In this document: in pieces, positions 40,985 through 48,840 of the stretch
How positions within the stretch are numbered: position 1 is the first letter of the stretch
How the letters are laid out: each line of letters begins with the position of its first letter
NCBI GenBank assembly: GCA_965228215.1
Contig: OZ245800.1
Coordinates: forward strand, 496,001 to 560,000
Direction of reading: 5' to 3'
Length of the DNA stretch: 64,000 nucleotides
Source of the DNA: Maricaulis sp965228215
GTDB lineage: Bacteria > Pseudomonadota > Alphaproteobacteria > Caulobacterales > Maricaulaceae
Translations under genes and position numbers: made by a program
The notes under the pieces: model-generated
The model's database searches: none
What the model saw: the letters and a program-made list of their open reading frames with translations, nothing else
Told to the model about the DNA's origin: nothing

Positions 40985-41140
40985 ATCCCCACTGACCCGA
41001 CAAGTCAGGTGGGCACCGCGTATAAGGGACCACGGTCCCGAACAGAGGCAGTTCCCTCGTGGTGATGTACGGTCGGTAGGATGAACGCCCAGTCGCACGC
41101 TGCAGAAACCGCCGCGCCCATATGTGGCGCGTCAGGGCCT
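40985..41140 (-). ncRNA. ssrS: Probable 6S RNA (SsrS), approximate ends
   Basis: The 195-base gap between zapA and the cyclo-ligase gene has no ORF but is GC-structured. On the minus strand, CTGAC near 41131 can pair with GTCAG near 40993 to close the structure. Inside it GGGACCGTGGTCCC (about 41026-41040) is self-complementary and a CACCACGAGGGAACT stretch faces it. 6S RNA lies between zapA and ygfA in many proteobacteria and binds the housekeeping RNA polymerase as a promoter mimic. Call rests on position and foldability; ends are estimates. Confidence 0.65.
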
Positions 41141-41145
41141 TGAGC

Positions 41146-41568
41146 TCAAGCACCGGCCTCTGCAAGCAGTGCATTCGGTGCAGTTCCGGCGCCGCCCTCA
41201 CCGTCCGGCTCTGCACTCTCTAGTGCCTTCGCCAGCATTTCCAGACGCTCGGCAGCGGCAACGATGTGAGCGGCAAGATCCTCGCGCTCCACGGCCTGCT
41301 GATCGGACTGATTGGCACTTTCCGAACGCAGGCGATCGACATGAGCTTCAAGGGATTCAATACGGCGCTCGGCGTCTTTCAACTCGTCCACGACGGTGAG
41401 CGAGGCCATGAGCAGGAGACGCAGATCGCCGATCTGCCCGACCTGCGAGGACATGGCACTGACCCGCTGATCAAGAAAGGCTGCGAGGTCACGCAGATAG
41501 GCTTCCTGGCCTTCCTCGCACCCGATGGTAAAGGCCCGCCCGTTCAATGTGACTGATACCTTGGACAT
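41146..41568 (-). CDS. zapA: Cell division protein ZapA
   Basis: Z-ring-associated protein, 140 residues. N-terminal globular part MSKVSVTLNGRAFTIGCEEGQEAYLRD with FLDQRVSAM and GQIGDLRLLLMASLTVVDEL, then a long coiled coil (about 62-120). FtsZ filaments are bundled by ZapA dimers. Directly upstream is a coiled-coil gene of ZauP type, its known partner in Caulobacter; downstream the probable 6S RNA. Confidence 0.93.
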   Translation of the reverse strand: MSKVSVTLNGRAFTIGCEEGQEAYLRDLAAFLDQRVSAMSSQVGQIGDLRLLLMASLTVVDELKDAERRIESLEAHVDRLRSESANQSDQQAVEREDLAAHIVAAAERLEMLAKALESAEPDGEGGAGTAPNALLAEAGA

Positions 41569-41575
41569 CGACCAC

Positions 41576-41971
41576 CTACTCCTCGTCCAGCATCACACGC
41601 AAATCATCAATCGCCCGGTCCAGCGCTTCGGACGCCTGCTGGGCCGCTATCTGCAATTCCGCTTCGCGACTCCGCGCGACATCCAGGGCCTCGGCCAGGC
41701 GCGCACGATCATCATCCGCATTCCGCGCGTCGCTCGCCGTCGCCTCCGCAGCTTCTGCCCGAGCCCGCAATCGAGAGGTCACACCCTCGATCCGCGACAT
41801 GGCGTCGTTCAGTCGGCCCGCAGCAAGCGTGACTGGATCCTCCGATGCATCGGTTCGCACGTTCATACGCATAGAATCAGGTGTGTCGGCCCAAAGTTCA
41901 AGTAGTTCATGAAGATTGTCCGCCGCTGCATTGACTCCGTGACTCAATACCCGGCGCTCCACTTCGTTCAT
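41576..41971 (-). CDS. ZauP-like coiled-coil partner of ZapA
   Basis: About 131 residues from the ATG at 41971; starts at 41872 or 41866 (98-100 residues) are equally possible because no clear ribosome site is visible. Residues from RTDASEDPVTLAAGRL to the end are predicted coiled coil with heptads rich in Ala, Glu and Arg (DAMSRIEGVTSRLRARAEAAEATA, RARLAEALDVARSREAELQ). In Caulobacter, zapA is co-transcribed with zauP, which encodes a coiled-coil protein that partners ZapA at the Z ring. Stop lies seven bases before the zapA start. Confidence 0.75.
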   Translation of the reverse strand: MNEVERRVLSHGVNAAADNLHELLELWADTPDSMRMNVRTDASEDPVTLAAGRLNDAMSRIEGVTSRLRARAEAAEATASDARNADDDRARLAEALDVARSREAELQIAAQQASEALDRAIDDLRVMLDEE

Positions 41972-42075
41972 CAATCTGACCGCGGATATCGGCAGGAGTA
42001 AGGCGCAGATGGAATTGACCGCGGGCCGGATACACGCCAAACAGGGCGCAGTTCTGACCAAGCCGGAAACGACCC

Positions 42076-42657
42076 ATGTTCAGCCTGCCCGACTGGGCAT
42101 TCTTCCCCCTCGCCGGTGCCGTGATCGCCGGAATGATCGCCGGTGCGCTGTCGCTGGGTGACAGCGGTTATCGCTCGTCCGAACAGATCATCGCGGAAGG
42201 TGTGCGCTGGGAAGGTGCAGCTCTCCAGGCCATCACAACGGGAAATGGGCTCGAGGCAACATTTCTGATCGAAGGGATAACGCCTATCGTGCGCATATCA
42301 GCTTCGCGCGGGCCTCTGGACGGGCCGCAATCCGCGGGTGCCTTCTTCACGCTTTCGCCGCAAGAAATTGAAGCCTTACAGGGTCATACGATCGAGGTTC
42401 GGTACTGGGCAAGACGCGCCGCTGACGCCGGCGCAATAGGCACACGGCTCAATTTGTTTACCGTTGGCATAGGCCAGAATAGCTGGCAACGCATTGAAGT
42501 ATCAAACGACTTTGAAGAATTTCAAATCGTTGTAACACCGCCAGTTTGCGAATGGGGTTATGGATATGTTGGCGTATGGCCCGATTGGGACCTCCAAGCA
42601 TCCACTATTGACCTTCGCGCGATCGAAGTGCGGGCGAGAGAGAAAGCCGATTGTTAG
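42076..42657 (+). CDS. Unknown single-pass membrane protein with beta-rich domain
   Basis: 193 residues. Membrane helix about 7-26 (AFFPLAGAVIAGMIAGALSL), then a beta-rich extracytoplasmic domain (WEGAALQAITTGNGLEATFLIEG, HTIEVRYWARRAADAGA, SWQRIEVSNDFEEFQIVVTPP, GYVGVWPDWD) that resembles a carbohydrate-binding jelly roll in rhythm only. Lies at the junction between core genes and the polysaccharide region and converges with the glycosyltransferase at 42654 with a four-base overlap. Function unknown. Confidence 0.75.
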   Translation: MFSLPDWAFFPLAGAVIAGMIAGALSLGDSGYRSSEQIIAEGVRWEGAALQAITTGNGLEATFLIEGITPIVRISASRGPLDGPQSAGAFFTLSPQEIEALQGHTIEVRYWARRAADAGAIGTRLNLFTVGIGQNSWQRIEVSNDFEEFQIVVTPPVCEWGYGYVGVWPDWDLQASTIDLRAIEVRAREKADC

Positions 42658-43658
42658 CGATCACCGCGATCCAACGGTCGCACATTTGGCGTTCTCGAAA
42701 GCAAGGTTCTAGAATCCCAACATAATATTCTCGCTATCTCCCTCGTGGATGCGGTTCGCTGATTTTGAATCTCCTTCCGCTTCTTCAATACAACCGGCAG
42801 CGCTCGTACCGCGGCCCAGACGGCACGGGCGAAAAGCATGCCCTGTCCAAAGCGGAACGACGAAAACCACAACAATACGTTGGCAAGTAAGTGAAATGGC
42901 ATTAGCGCCGGAAGGAGATAGCCAGGCATGTTCTTTATGAACACCCAGATCCGATTGCGCACACCGTAATAAGTTGCGAATTCAGACCTGCGACCAGACG
43001 ATGAGTACCCAGCATGATCAACGGCCGCGTGTCGCAATTGAACGACTTTTTCGCCTATCAGCCGCGCCCTGAACGCTAGATCGACATCCTCATTGTAGCA
43101 AAAGAAGTCTTCGTCATACCCCCCAAGTTCTTCGAATAATTTAGCATCAATCATCGACGCCGCCGCACACGGCGCGAACACCTCGCCTTCGGGTGGCAAC
43201 AATCGAACCGAAAGCTGGTAGGCTCCTCGATACGCAAGTCCTGCAGCGTGATAAACATCACCGCAACCATCCAAGAATCCTGGTTGGTCAGCCAAATACT
43301 GCGTGGACCCAAAGAACCGAATTCTTGGATAAACCTCTGTGGCCTGCATGAGCTTCTCGACCCAGTCGGCATGGGGATATGCATCAGGATTTAAAAATGC
43401 CACCCAGCGAGATGTCGCAAGACGGGCCAACTGATTATTGCCACCAGCAAATCCTCGATTTTCATCATTCTCAACCAAGACGGCACCGGAGGACATTTGT
43501 GATTCGTCGACGCGATCACCTTCGGGTGACCCGTTCTCCAGAACGAAAACTTCCTTAGGTGCCAGAGTTTGACGCGCCAACGCCGACAGACAACGCGAAA
43601 TCGTGTCTCGACTGCGATAGGCAACGATCAATACGGAAATGTCGGCTACAGGTTTCAA
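42654..43658 (-). CDS. GT2-family glycosyltransferase (rhamnosyltransferase-like)
   Basis: 334 residues. GT-A fold: ISVLIVAYRSRDTISRCLSAL, VFVLENGSPEGDRV, ENDENRGFAGGNNQLARLA and the metal-site variant VAFLNPDAYPHADW, then YDEDFFCYNEDVDLAFRARL. C-terminal hydrophobic helix (LLPALMPFHLLANVLLWFSSF) for membrane association. Similar to rhamnosyltransferases of O-antigen synthesis, but donor and acceptor cannot be read from the sequence. First gene of the surface-polysaccharide region. Confidence 0.88.
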   Translation of the reverse strand: MKPVADISVLIVAYRSRDTISRCLSALARQTLAPKEVFVLENGSPEGDRVDESQMSSGAVLVENDENRGFAGGNNQLARLATSRWVAFLNPDAYPHADWVEKLMQATEVYPRIRFFGSTQYLADQPGFLDGCGDVYHAAGLAYRGAYQLSVRLLPPEGEVFAPCAAASMIDAKLFEELGGYDEDFFCYNEDVDLAFRARLIGEKVVQLRHAAVDHAGYSSSGRRSEFATYYGVRNRIWVFIKNMPGYLLPALMPFHLLANVLLWFSSFRFGQGMLFARAVWAAVRALPVVLKKRKEIQNQRTASTREIARILCWDSRTLLSRTPNVRPLDRGDR

Positions 43659-43725
43659 TGATTAACGCTTACCGCTTCGATTGCAAACTGCGTTGTCACT
43701 AAGCGCGCTTGATCCGAGATACAAG

Positions 43726-44535
43726 TTATTCCGCCTCGTCGGGCTTGAAACCCCAGGCTATGAAGCTCCCATTCTGAAAGCCGGAGCTGATCTTGCCATA
43801 TCGGAATGCCTCACCCGACGGCTTGAGCACATCGCCACCCGCAGCTCGAAGCACCGCATGCCCCGCCGCGATATCCCACTCCATAGTCGGTCCGAAACGC
43901 GGGTAGATATCCGCCGCTCCCTCTGCAAGCCGACAGAATTTGAGCGAAGAACCTGCACTGATCACTTGCCGAGCCCCAGCCTTTTCGGCGAAGGCTAGCG
44001 CTTTCTCATCGGGGTGAGAGCGGCTTATGATGGAAGTGAGGCCGTTTGGGGCGGGCGTGCGAGTCATGATGGCTGACAGCTTGTCAGCTCGTACTTTGTC
44101 ACCAGGGCGTATCTCGCCGCGCAACGCCCGCTCGCCACCAAGATAGATCTTGTTGAGAGCCGGCGCATACACACACCCAGCCACCGGGTGGCCATTCTCG
44201 ACAAGCCCAATATTAACGGTGAATTCGCCATTGCGATTCACGAACTCCTTCGACCCGTCCACCGGATCGACGAGTATAAATATGTTGTCGATCGCAGACA
44301 CATCCTGGTCGTTGAAAGATTCCTCTGCGACTACCGTAATGCCCGGAAATGCGGTCTTAAGTGCACACAGGATAGCCAGTTCCGCTCGCTCATCGGCGTC
44401 GCAGACTGGCGAGTAATCATCTTTCAACCGAACTTCGAAGTCGGAATCGTAGACTTCCATGACTTCGACCGCCGCGTCACAACAGATCTGCGCAAAGCAG
44501 AGCGCTACCGCATCGCGATCCTCAATATCGATCAT
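43726..44535 (-). CDS. cysQ: 3'(2'),5'-bisphosphate nucleotidase CysQ
   Basis: Removes the 3' phosphate from PAP or PAPS. 269 residues. Inositol-monophosphatase fold motifs: PVCDADERAELAIL, TVVAEESFND, the metal motif LVDPVDGSKEFVNRNGEFTVNIGLV and WDIAAGHAVLRAAGGDV. Sits 12 bases after cysNC, so it belongs to the cysD-cysNC-cysQ sulfate-activation operon. This set may supply PAPS for sulfation of a surface polysaccharide or for cysteine synthesis. Confidence 0.95.
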   Translation of the reverse strand: MIDIEDRDAVALCFAQICCDAAVEVMEVYDSDFEVRLKDDYSPVCDADERAELAILCALKTAFPGITVVAEESFNDQDVSAIDNIFILVDPVDGSKEFVNRNGEFTVNIGLVENGHPVAGCVYAPALNKIYLGGERALRGEIRPGDKVRADKLSAIMTRTPAPNGLTSIISRSHPDEKALAFAEKAGARQVISAGSSLKFCRLAEGAADIYPRFGPTMEWDIAAGHAVLRAAGGDVLKPSGEAFRYGKISSGFQNGSFIAWGFKPDEAE

Positions 44536-44547
44536 GATCCTAGAACC

Positions 44548-46443
44548 CTAGCCCAAGCGCCCGATTTCACGCAGATACTCGATTACAAGATCTGCGGCGT
44601 CCTCCGCGCTTATAGAAGAGGTATCCAGCCGCAATTCCGGTGCTTCCGGTGATTCATACGGACTGTCGAAACCGGTGAAGTTCTTGATCTTGCCCGCCTG
44701 GGCCTTCGCGTAAAGCCCTTTCGGGTCCCGGTCGATGCAGACAGCCAGGGGCGCATCCACGAAGACTTCGACAAATTCGCCCTCATCTACCAGTTCGCGC
44801 ACCATTTGCCGTTCTGACTGGAAGGGCGAGATGAAGGAACAGGTCACAATCAGGCCTGCATCCACGAAGAGTTTACCGACCTCACCGATGCGCCGGATAT
44901 TCTCGACGCGGTCACGATCCGTGAAGCCGAGATCGCGATTGAGACCATGTCGCACATTGTCGCCATCCAGCGAATAGGTGTGCAGGCCGCCGACCGCGAG
45001 TTTTTGCTCCACAAGATTGGCGATCGTGGACTTCCCGGCACCCGACAGTCCGGTGAACCAGAGGAGCGTGGGTTTCTGACCCTTGATCTTCGAACGCGCC
45101 GTCTTCGTCACATCCATCGCGTGCCGGTGCACGTTGGACGCCCGCCGCAGGCCGAACTCGATCATGCCCGCACCCACCGTCTGGTTGGTGAAGCGGTCGA
45201 TCAAGATGAAGGCGCCCATCTGGCGGACATCTCGATAGGAATCGAAGGCGATAGGTCGGGCTGTCGCGAGATTGCAGACCCCGATCCCGTTGAGCTCCAG
45301 GGTCCGGCTGGGTTTCTGCTCGTACGTGTTGATATCGATCCGGTGCTTGAGCGCCGTCACGGTGGCCGGAACGGTTTGGGCGCCGGTCTTCAACAGATAG
45401 GACCGGCCCGGCAGCATCTCGTCCTCATGCATCCAGAGGACTTCCGCCGCGAACTGGTCCGACACTTCAGGCCGCGACTGGGCGAGCGAGAGCACGTCGC
45501 CGCGCGCGATATCGATCTCGGCATCGAGCACGAGCGTAACCGCATCGCCGCGGCGCGCAGTCTTTAGGTCACCATCCGCCGTCACGATACGCGCAATCGC
45601 GGCCGTTGCACCGGAATGCGCCACCGCGACAGCATCTCCGACGCTGACCTCGCCGGCCACGACAGTGCCGGCATAACCGCGGAAATTCAGGTCCGGCCGG
45701 TTGATCCATTGGACCGGAAAGCGGAACGCCTGGTCGGACCGTTCGGCGTCGAGGTCGATGCCCTCGAGAAACTCGATCAGGGTCGGACCGGCATACCAGC
45801 TCATGGCCTCGCTGCGGGCGCTGACATTCTCGCCGTAACGCGCCGACATCGGGATCGGCGTGATGCTTGAGAAGCCCAGCGGTTCCGCGGCCTTCATGTA
45901 GTCGGCGACGAGTGCATGGAAACGGGCGCAGGAATGCTCGACCAGATCCATCTTGTTGACCGCCAGGACGACATGGCGAATGCCCATCATCCGCGCGATA
46001 TAGGTGTGTCGAAGTGTCTGCGTGAGAACGCCCTTTCGGCTGTCCACCAGGATCACAGCGACATCCGCCGTCGACGCGCCGGTAGCCATATTGCGGGTGT
46101 ATTGCTCGTGCCCTGGCGTATCGGCGACCACGAATTTGCGAATCTCGGTTGCGAAATAGCGATAGGCGACGTCGATCGTGATGCCCTGTTCGCGTTCCGC
46201 CTCCAGCCCGTCCAGCAGGAGCGCGAAATCCATGTCCTCACCGGTCGTGCCGTGCTTGCGGCTCTCGCTTTCTAGATTGCGCACCTGGTCGTCGAACAGA
46301 AGCTTGGCATCGTAGAGCAGACGGCCGATCAGGGTCGATTTGCCGTCGTCCACCGATCCGCAGGTGATGAAGCGCAGCACACCACGCTGGCCCGAATGGG
46401 TCAGCCGGTCGATCACTTCATTGGAAGCCGTACGGGTATCCAT
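44548..46443 (-). CDS. cysNC: Bifunctional sulfate adenylyltransferase subunit 1/APS kinase
   Basis: 631 residues. N-terminal GTPase part about 1-440: P-loop GSVDDGKSTLIGRLLYD, VADTPGHEQYTRNMATGAS, NKMDLVEHS, then two beta-barrel domains. C-terminal APS kinase about 455-631: P-loop LWFTGLSGAGKSTIANLVEQ, DGDNVRHGLNRDLGFTDRDR, FISPFQSERQMVRELV and KGLYAKAQAGKIKNFTGFDSPYE. It makes APS with CysD and converts it to PAPS. The start overlaps the cysD stop by one base. Confidence 0.97.
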   Translation of the reverse strand: MDTRTASNEVIDRLTHSGQRGVLRFITCGSVDDGKSTLIGRLLYDAKLLFDDQVRNLESESRKHGTTGEDMDFALLLDGLEAEREQGITIDVAYRYFATEIRKFVVADTPGHEQYTRNMATGASTADVAVILVDSRKGVLTQTLRHTYIARMMGIRHVVLAVNKMDLVEHSCARFHALVADYMKAAEPLGFSSITPIPMSARYGENVSARSEAMSWYAGPTLIEFLEGIDLDAERSDQAFRFPVQWINRPDLNFRGYAGTVVAGEVSVGDAVAVAHSGATAAIARIVTADGDLKTARRGDAVTLVLDAEIDIARGDVLSLAQSRPEVSDQFAAEVLWMHEDEMLPGRSYLLKTGAQTVPATVTALKHRIDINTYEQKPSRTLELNGIGVCNLATARPIAFDSYRDVRQMGAFILIDRFTNQTVGAGMIEFGLRRASNVHRHAMDVTKTARSKIKGQKPTLLWFTGLSGAGKSTIANLVEQKLAVGGLHTYSLDGDNVRHGLNRDLGFTDRDRVENIRRIGEVGKLFVDAGLIVTCSFISPFQSERQMVRELVDEGEFVEVFVDAPLAVCIDRDPKGLYAKAQAGKIKNFTGFDSPYESPEAPELRLDTSSISAEDAADLVIEYLREIGRLG

Positions 46444-47414
46444 CAGAAATACCCCTCGCGTTTCTTCTTCTCCATCGAACCGGCCTCATCGTGATCGATC
46501 AGGCGCCCGGCCCGTTCGGACGTGCGCGCGGTCAGCATTTCCAGGACGATGTCCTCGAGCGTTGATGCGGTAGAGGGGATGGCTCCCGTCAGCGGATAAC
46601 AGCCCAGAGTGCGGAACCGCACCATGCGCTGGTCCTCGACCTCGTCGGCCAGCAGTTTCATGCGCTCGTCATCACGCATGATCAACGTGTCATCCCGCTC
46701 GACGACCGGACGTTCCGCAGCGAAATACAGCGGCACGATAGGGATGTTTTCCTCGAGGATGTATTGCCAGATGTCCAGCTCGGTCCAGTTGGAGAGCGGG
46801 AAGACGCGGATACTCTCGGTGTCCGCGATGCGCGTATTGTACAGATTCCAGAGCTCGGGGCGCTGATTTCGCGGTTCCCAGCCATGATTGGCATCGCGGA
46901 ATGAGAAGACGCGCTCCTTGGCGCGGGCCTTTTCCTCGTCCCGCCGCGCTCCGCCGAAAGCCGCATCATAGCCGTGCTGGTCGAGAGCCTGGCGCAGGGC
47001 TTCGGTCTTCATCACCTGCGTGTGCTGGTTTGAACCGCTGTCGAACGGATTGATACCCCGTTCCACGCCTTCCTGGTTCGTGTGCACGCGCATTTCCAGC
47101 CCGAGCGCGGAGGCGATCGCGTCGCGGAATTCGATCATCTGGCCGAATTTCCAGCCGGTATCGATATGCTGCAGCGGAAAGGGCAGTCCGGCCGGGTAGA
47201 AGGCCTTGAGCGCGAGATGCAACATGACGGCGGAATCCTTGCCGATCGAATACAGCATGACCGGCCGCTCGAACTCGGCGACGACCTCTCGCATGATGTG
47301 AATACTTTCCGCCTCAAGCGCCCGCAAATGGGCACTGAGCGGACGTGTGCGCTCCGCGCGATGCTTGAACCGCGCGGCATAGGCTTGCACTGACGACTGG
47401 ATATCCCCGATCAC
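46443..47414 (-). CDS. cysD: Sulfate adenylyltransferase subunit 2
   Basis: 323 residues. ATP pyrophosphatase-type subunit: LEAESIHIMREVVAEFERPVMLYSIGKDSAVMLHL (PP-loop variant), PFPLQHIDTGWKFGQMIEFRD, GARRDEEKARAKERVFSFRD, RVFPLSNWTELDIWQYI and the end MEKKKREGYF. First gene of cysD-cysNC-cysQ. Lies in the polysaccharide region rather than next to other cysteine genes. Confidence 0.97.
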   Translation of the reverse strand: MIGDIQSSVQAYAARFKHRAERTRPLSAHLRALEAESIHIMREVVAEFERPVMLYSIGKDSAVMLHLALKAFYPAGLPFPLQHIDTGWKFGQMIEFRDAIASALGLEMRVHTNQEGVERGINPFDSGSNQHTQVMKTEALRQALDQHGYDAAFGGARRDEEKARAKERVFSFRDANHGWEPRNQRPELWNLYNTRIADTESIRVFPLSNWTELDIWQYILEENIPIVPLYFAAERPVVERDDTLIMRDDERMKLLADEVEDQRMVRFRTLGCYPLTGAIPSTASTLEDIVLEMLTARTSERAGRLIDHDEAGSMEKKKREGYF

Positions 47415-47562
47415 GATCTGGCTACTCTTCGGTCCTGCGCTCCAAGTGCCCTAAACTCATTGCGCGTTTTTATCAAACTGAAGCCCGTAGCCGACCGGGC
47501 GTGCCAATTCTGTGGCGTCGATCACACTTGGTACATTTTGATCGTTTTCGAAAGATCTCCAC

Positions 47563-47594
47563 GGAAATAAAAAGCAGTCGGACCCGACCCGACT
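47563..47594 (-). terminator. Terminator overlapping the DegT aminotransferase stop codon
   Basis: On the minus strand AGTCGG/CCGACT (94-89 and 81-76 of the 475xx block) form a stem around a seven-base loop, followed by GCTTTTTATTT. The stem begins at the stop codon of the gene ending at 47593. Confidence 0.8.
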
Positions 47595-48738
47595 AGGCTT
47601 GCTGGGGCGCTGCGCGCGCAAACTCCAGAATTGCATCGCAAACCCGTTCAAGATGATCTACCGGCATGTCTGGATACATCGGCAGCGAAACAACCGTCTC
47701 TGCAGCACGTTCCGTGGCCGGCAGGCCAGCAGGAGCGACAGGATACGAGGCGTAAGGATCATGTTTGTGAAGCGGAATCGGATAATAGATCGCCGTAGGC
47801 ACTCCGGCACCCGACAAATGCGCCCGCAATCGATCTCGATCCGCGACTTCAATAGTATATTGCGCCCAAGTCGACCGCCCGCCTGCGATGACCCTGGGGA
47901 CCTTTACGGCATTGCCCAGCCGCGAACTGTAAGCATCGGCTACGCGCTGTCGCATCTCAATCTCGCTGTCAAATACCGAGAGTTTTGAGAGCAGAATTGC
48001 AGCCTGGATTGTATCTAGGCGGGAATTTAGACCTATCCGCGCATATTCGTAGCGCTCGCGTCCCTCGCCATGGACGCGTACGGACTTCATGACAGCGTAA
48101 AGCTCTTCATCACGACAGAGCACGGCACCGCCGTCGCCGTAACAGCCGAGAGGTTTGGCCGGATAGAAGCTGACCGACAAAGCATCAGCCCAATGCAGCG
48201 GCGACTTACCATCAAGTGTACAGCCAAATCCCTGCGCACTGTCAGCGATTAGTTTGAGGCCATGGGTGTCCGTCACTGCGGAGATCTTTTCGTACTCTGC
48301 GGGCTGGCCAAAAAGGTCTACCGCGATGACCACACGAGGCTTCAACTTCCCCTCGACTGCAATCATTTCAATGGCAGCGCGAAGACTCTCCGGGTCCATG
48401 TTGTAGGTGTCCGGGTCGATATCGACGAAGACAGGGGTCGCGCCGGCAAGAACCACGACCTCAGCTGTCGCCGCGAACGTGAAACTGGGAACAAAAACCG
48501 CATCGCCCGGTCCGATCCCCCACGCCATGAGCGGGATCAGGATGGCGTCTGTGCCATTGGCGCAGGTGAGCGCCCGACCAATACCGGCAAACTGAGCGAG
48601 CTTTGTTTCCAGCTCGGCGACTTCAGGGCCCAGAATATATCGCCCCTCATCCAGCACCTTAGCAATGGCGCTATCCATTTGCTCTTTTAGCCGGGCGCGC
48701 TGCGCGCCGAGATCAATGAACGGGATCATGTCAGACAT
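47593..48738 (-). CDS. DegT/DnrJ/EryC1/StrS sugar aminotransferase
   Basis: 381 residues. PLP enzyme transferring an amino group to a keto-sugar nucleotide. Motifs: MIPFIDLGAQRARLKEQMDSA, GRYILGPEVAELE, CANGTDAILIPLMAWGIGPGD, VFVPSFTFAATAEVVVLAGATPVFVDID, LIADSAQGFG and the PLP lysine in SFYPAKPLGCYGDGGA, then RIGLNSRLDTIQAAIL. Resembles WbpE/WlbC-type enzymes acting on UDP-3-keto-sugars. No dehydrogenase or acetyltransferase partner is adjacent, so the substrate is open. Confidence 0.92.
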   Translation of the reverse strand: MSDMIPFIDLGAQRARLKEQMDSAIAKVLDEGRYILGPEVAELETKLAQFAGIGRALTCANGTDAILIPLMAWGIGPGDAVFVPSFTFAATAEVVVLAGATPVFVDIDPDTYNMDPESLRAAIEMIAVEGKLKPRVVIAVDLFGQPAEYEKISAVTDTHGLKLIADSAQGFGCTLDGKSPLHWADALSVSFYPAKPLGCYGDGGAVLCRDEELYAVMKSVRVHGEGRERYEYARIGLNSRLDTIQAAILLSKLSVFDSEIEMRQRVADAYSSRLGNAVKVPRVIAGGRSTWAQYTIEVADRDRLRAHLSGAGVPTAIYYPIPLHKHDPYASYPVAPAGLPATERAAETVVSLPMYPDMPVDHLERVCDAILEFARAAPQQA

Positions 48739-48840
48739 ATTCAGATTCCGAAATACGCACCGATCAAGGTGCTGTTTAGCCCTTTAGTTGGCCGCGTCAT
48801 AGAGAGAGGACGAAGTTCTAGGAAATCACGAAAGGTTTCT

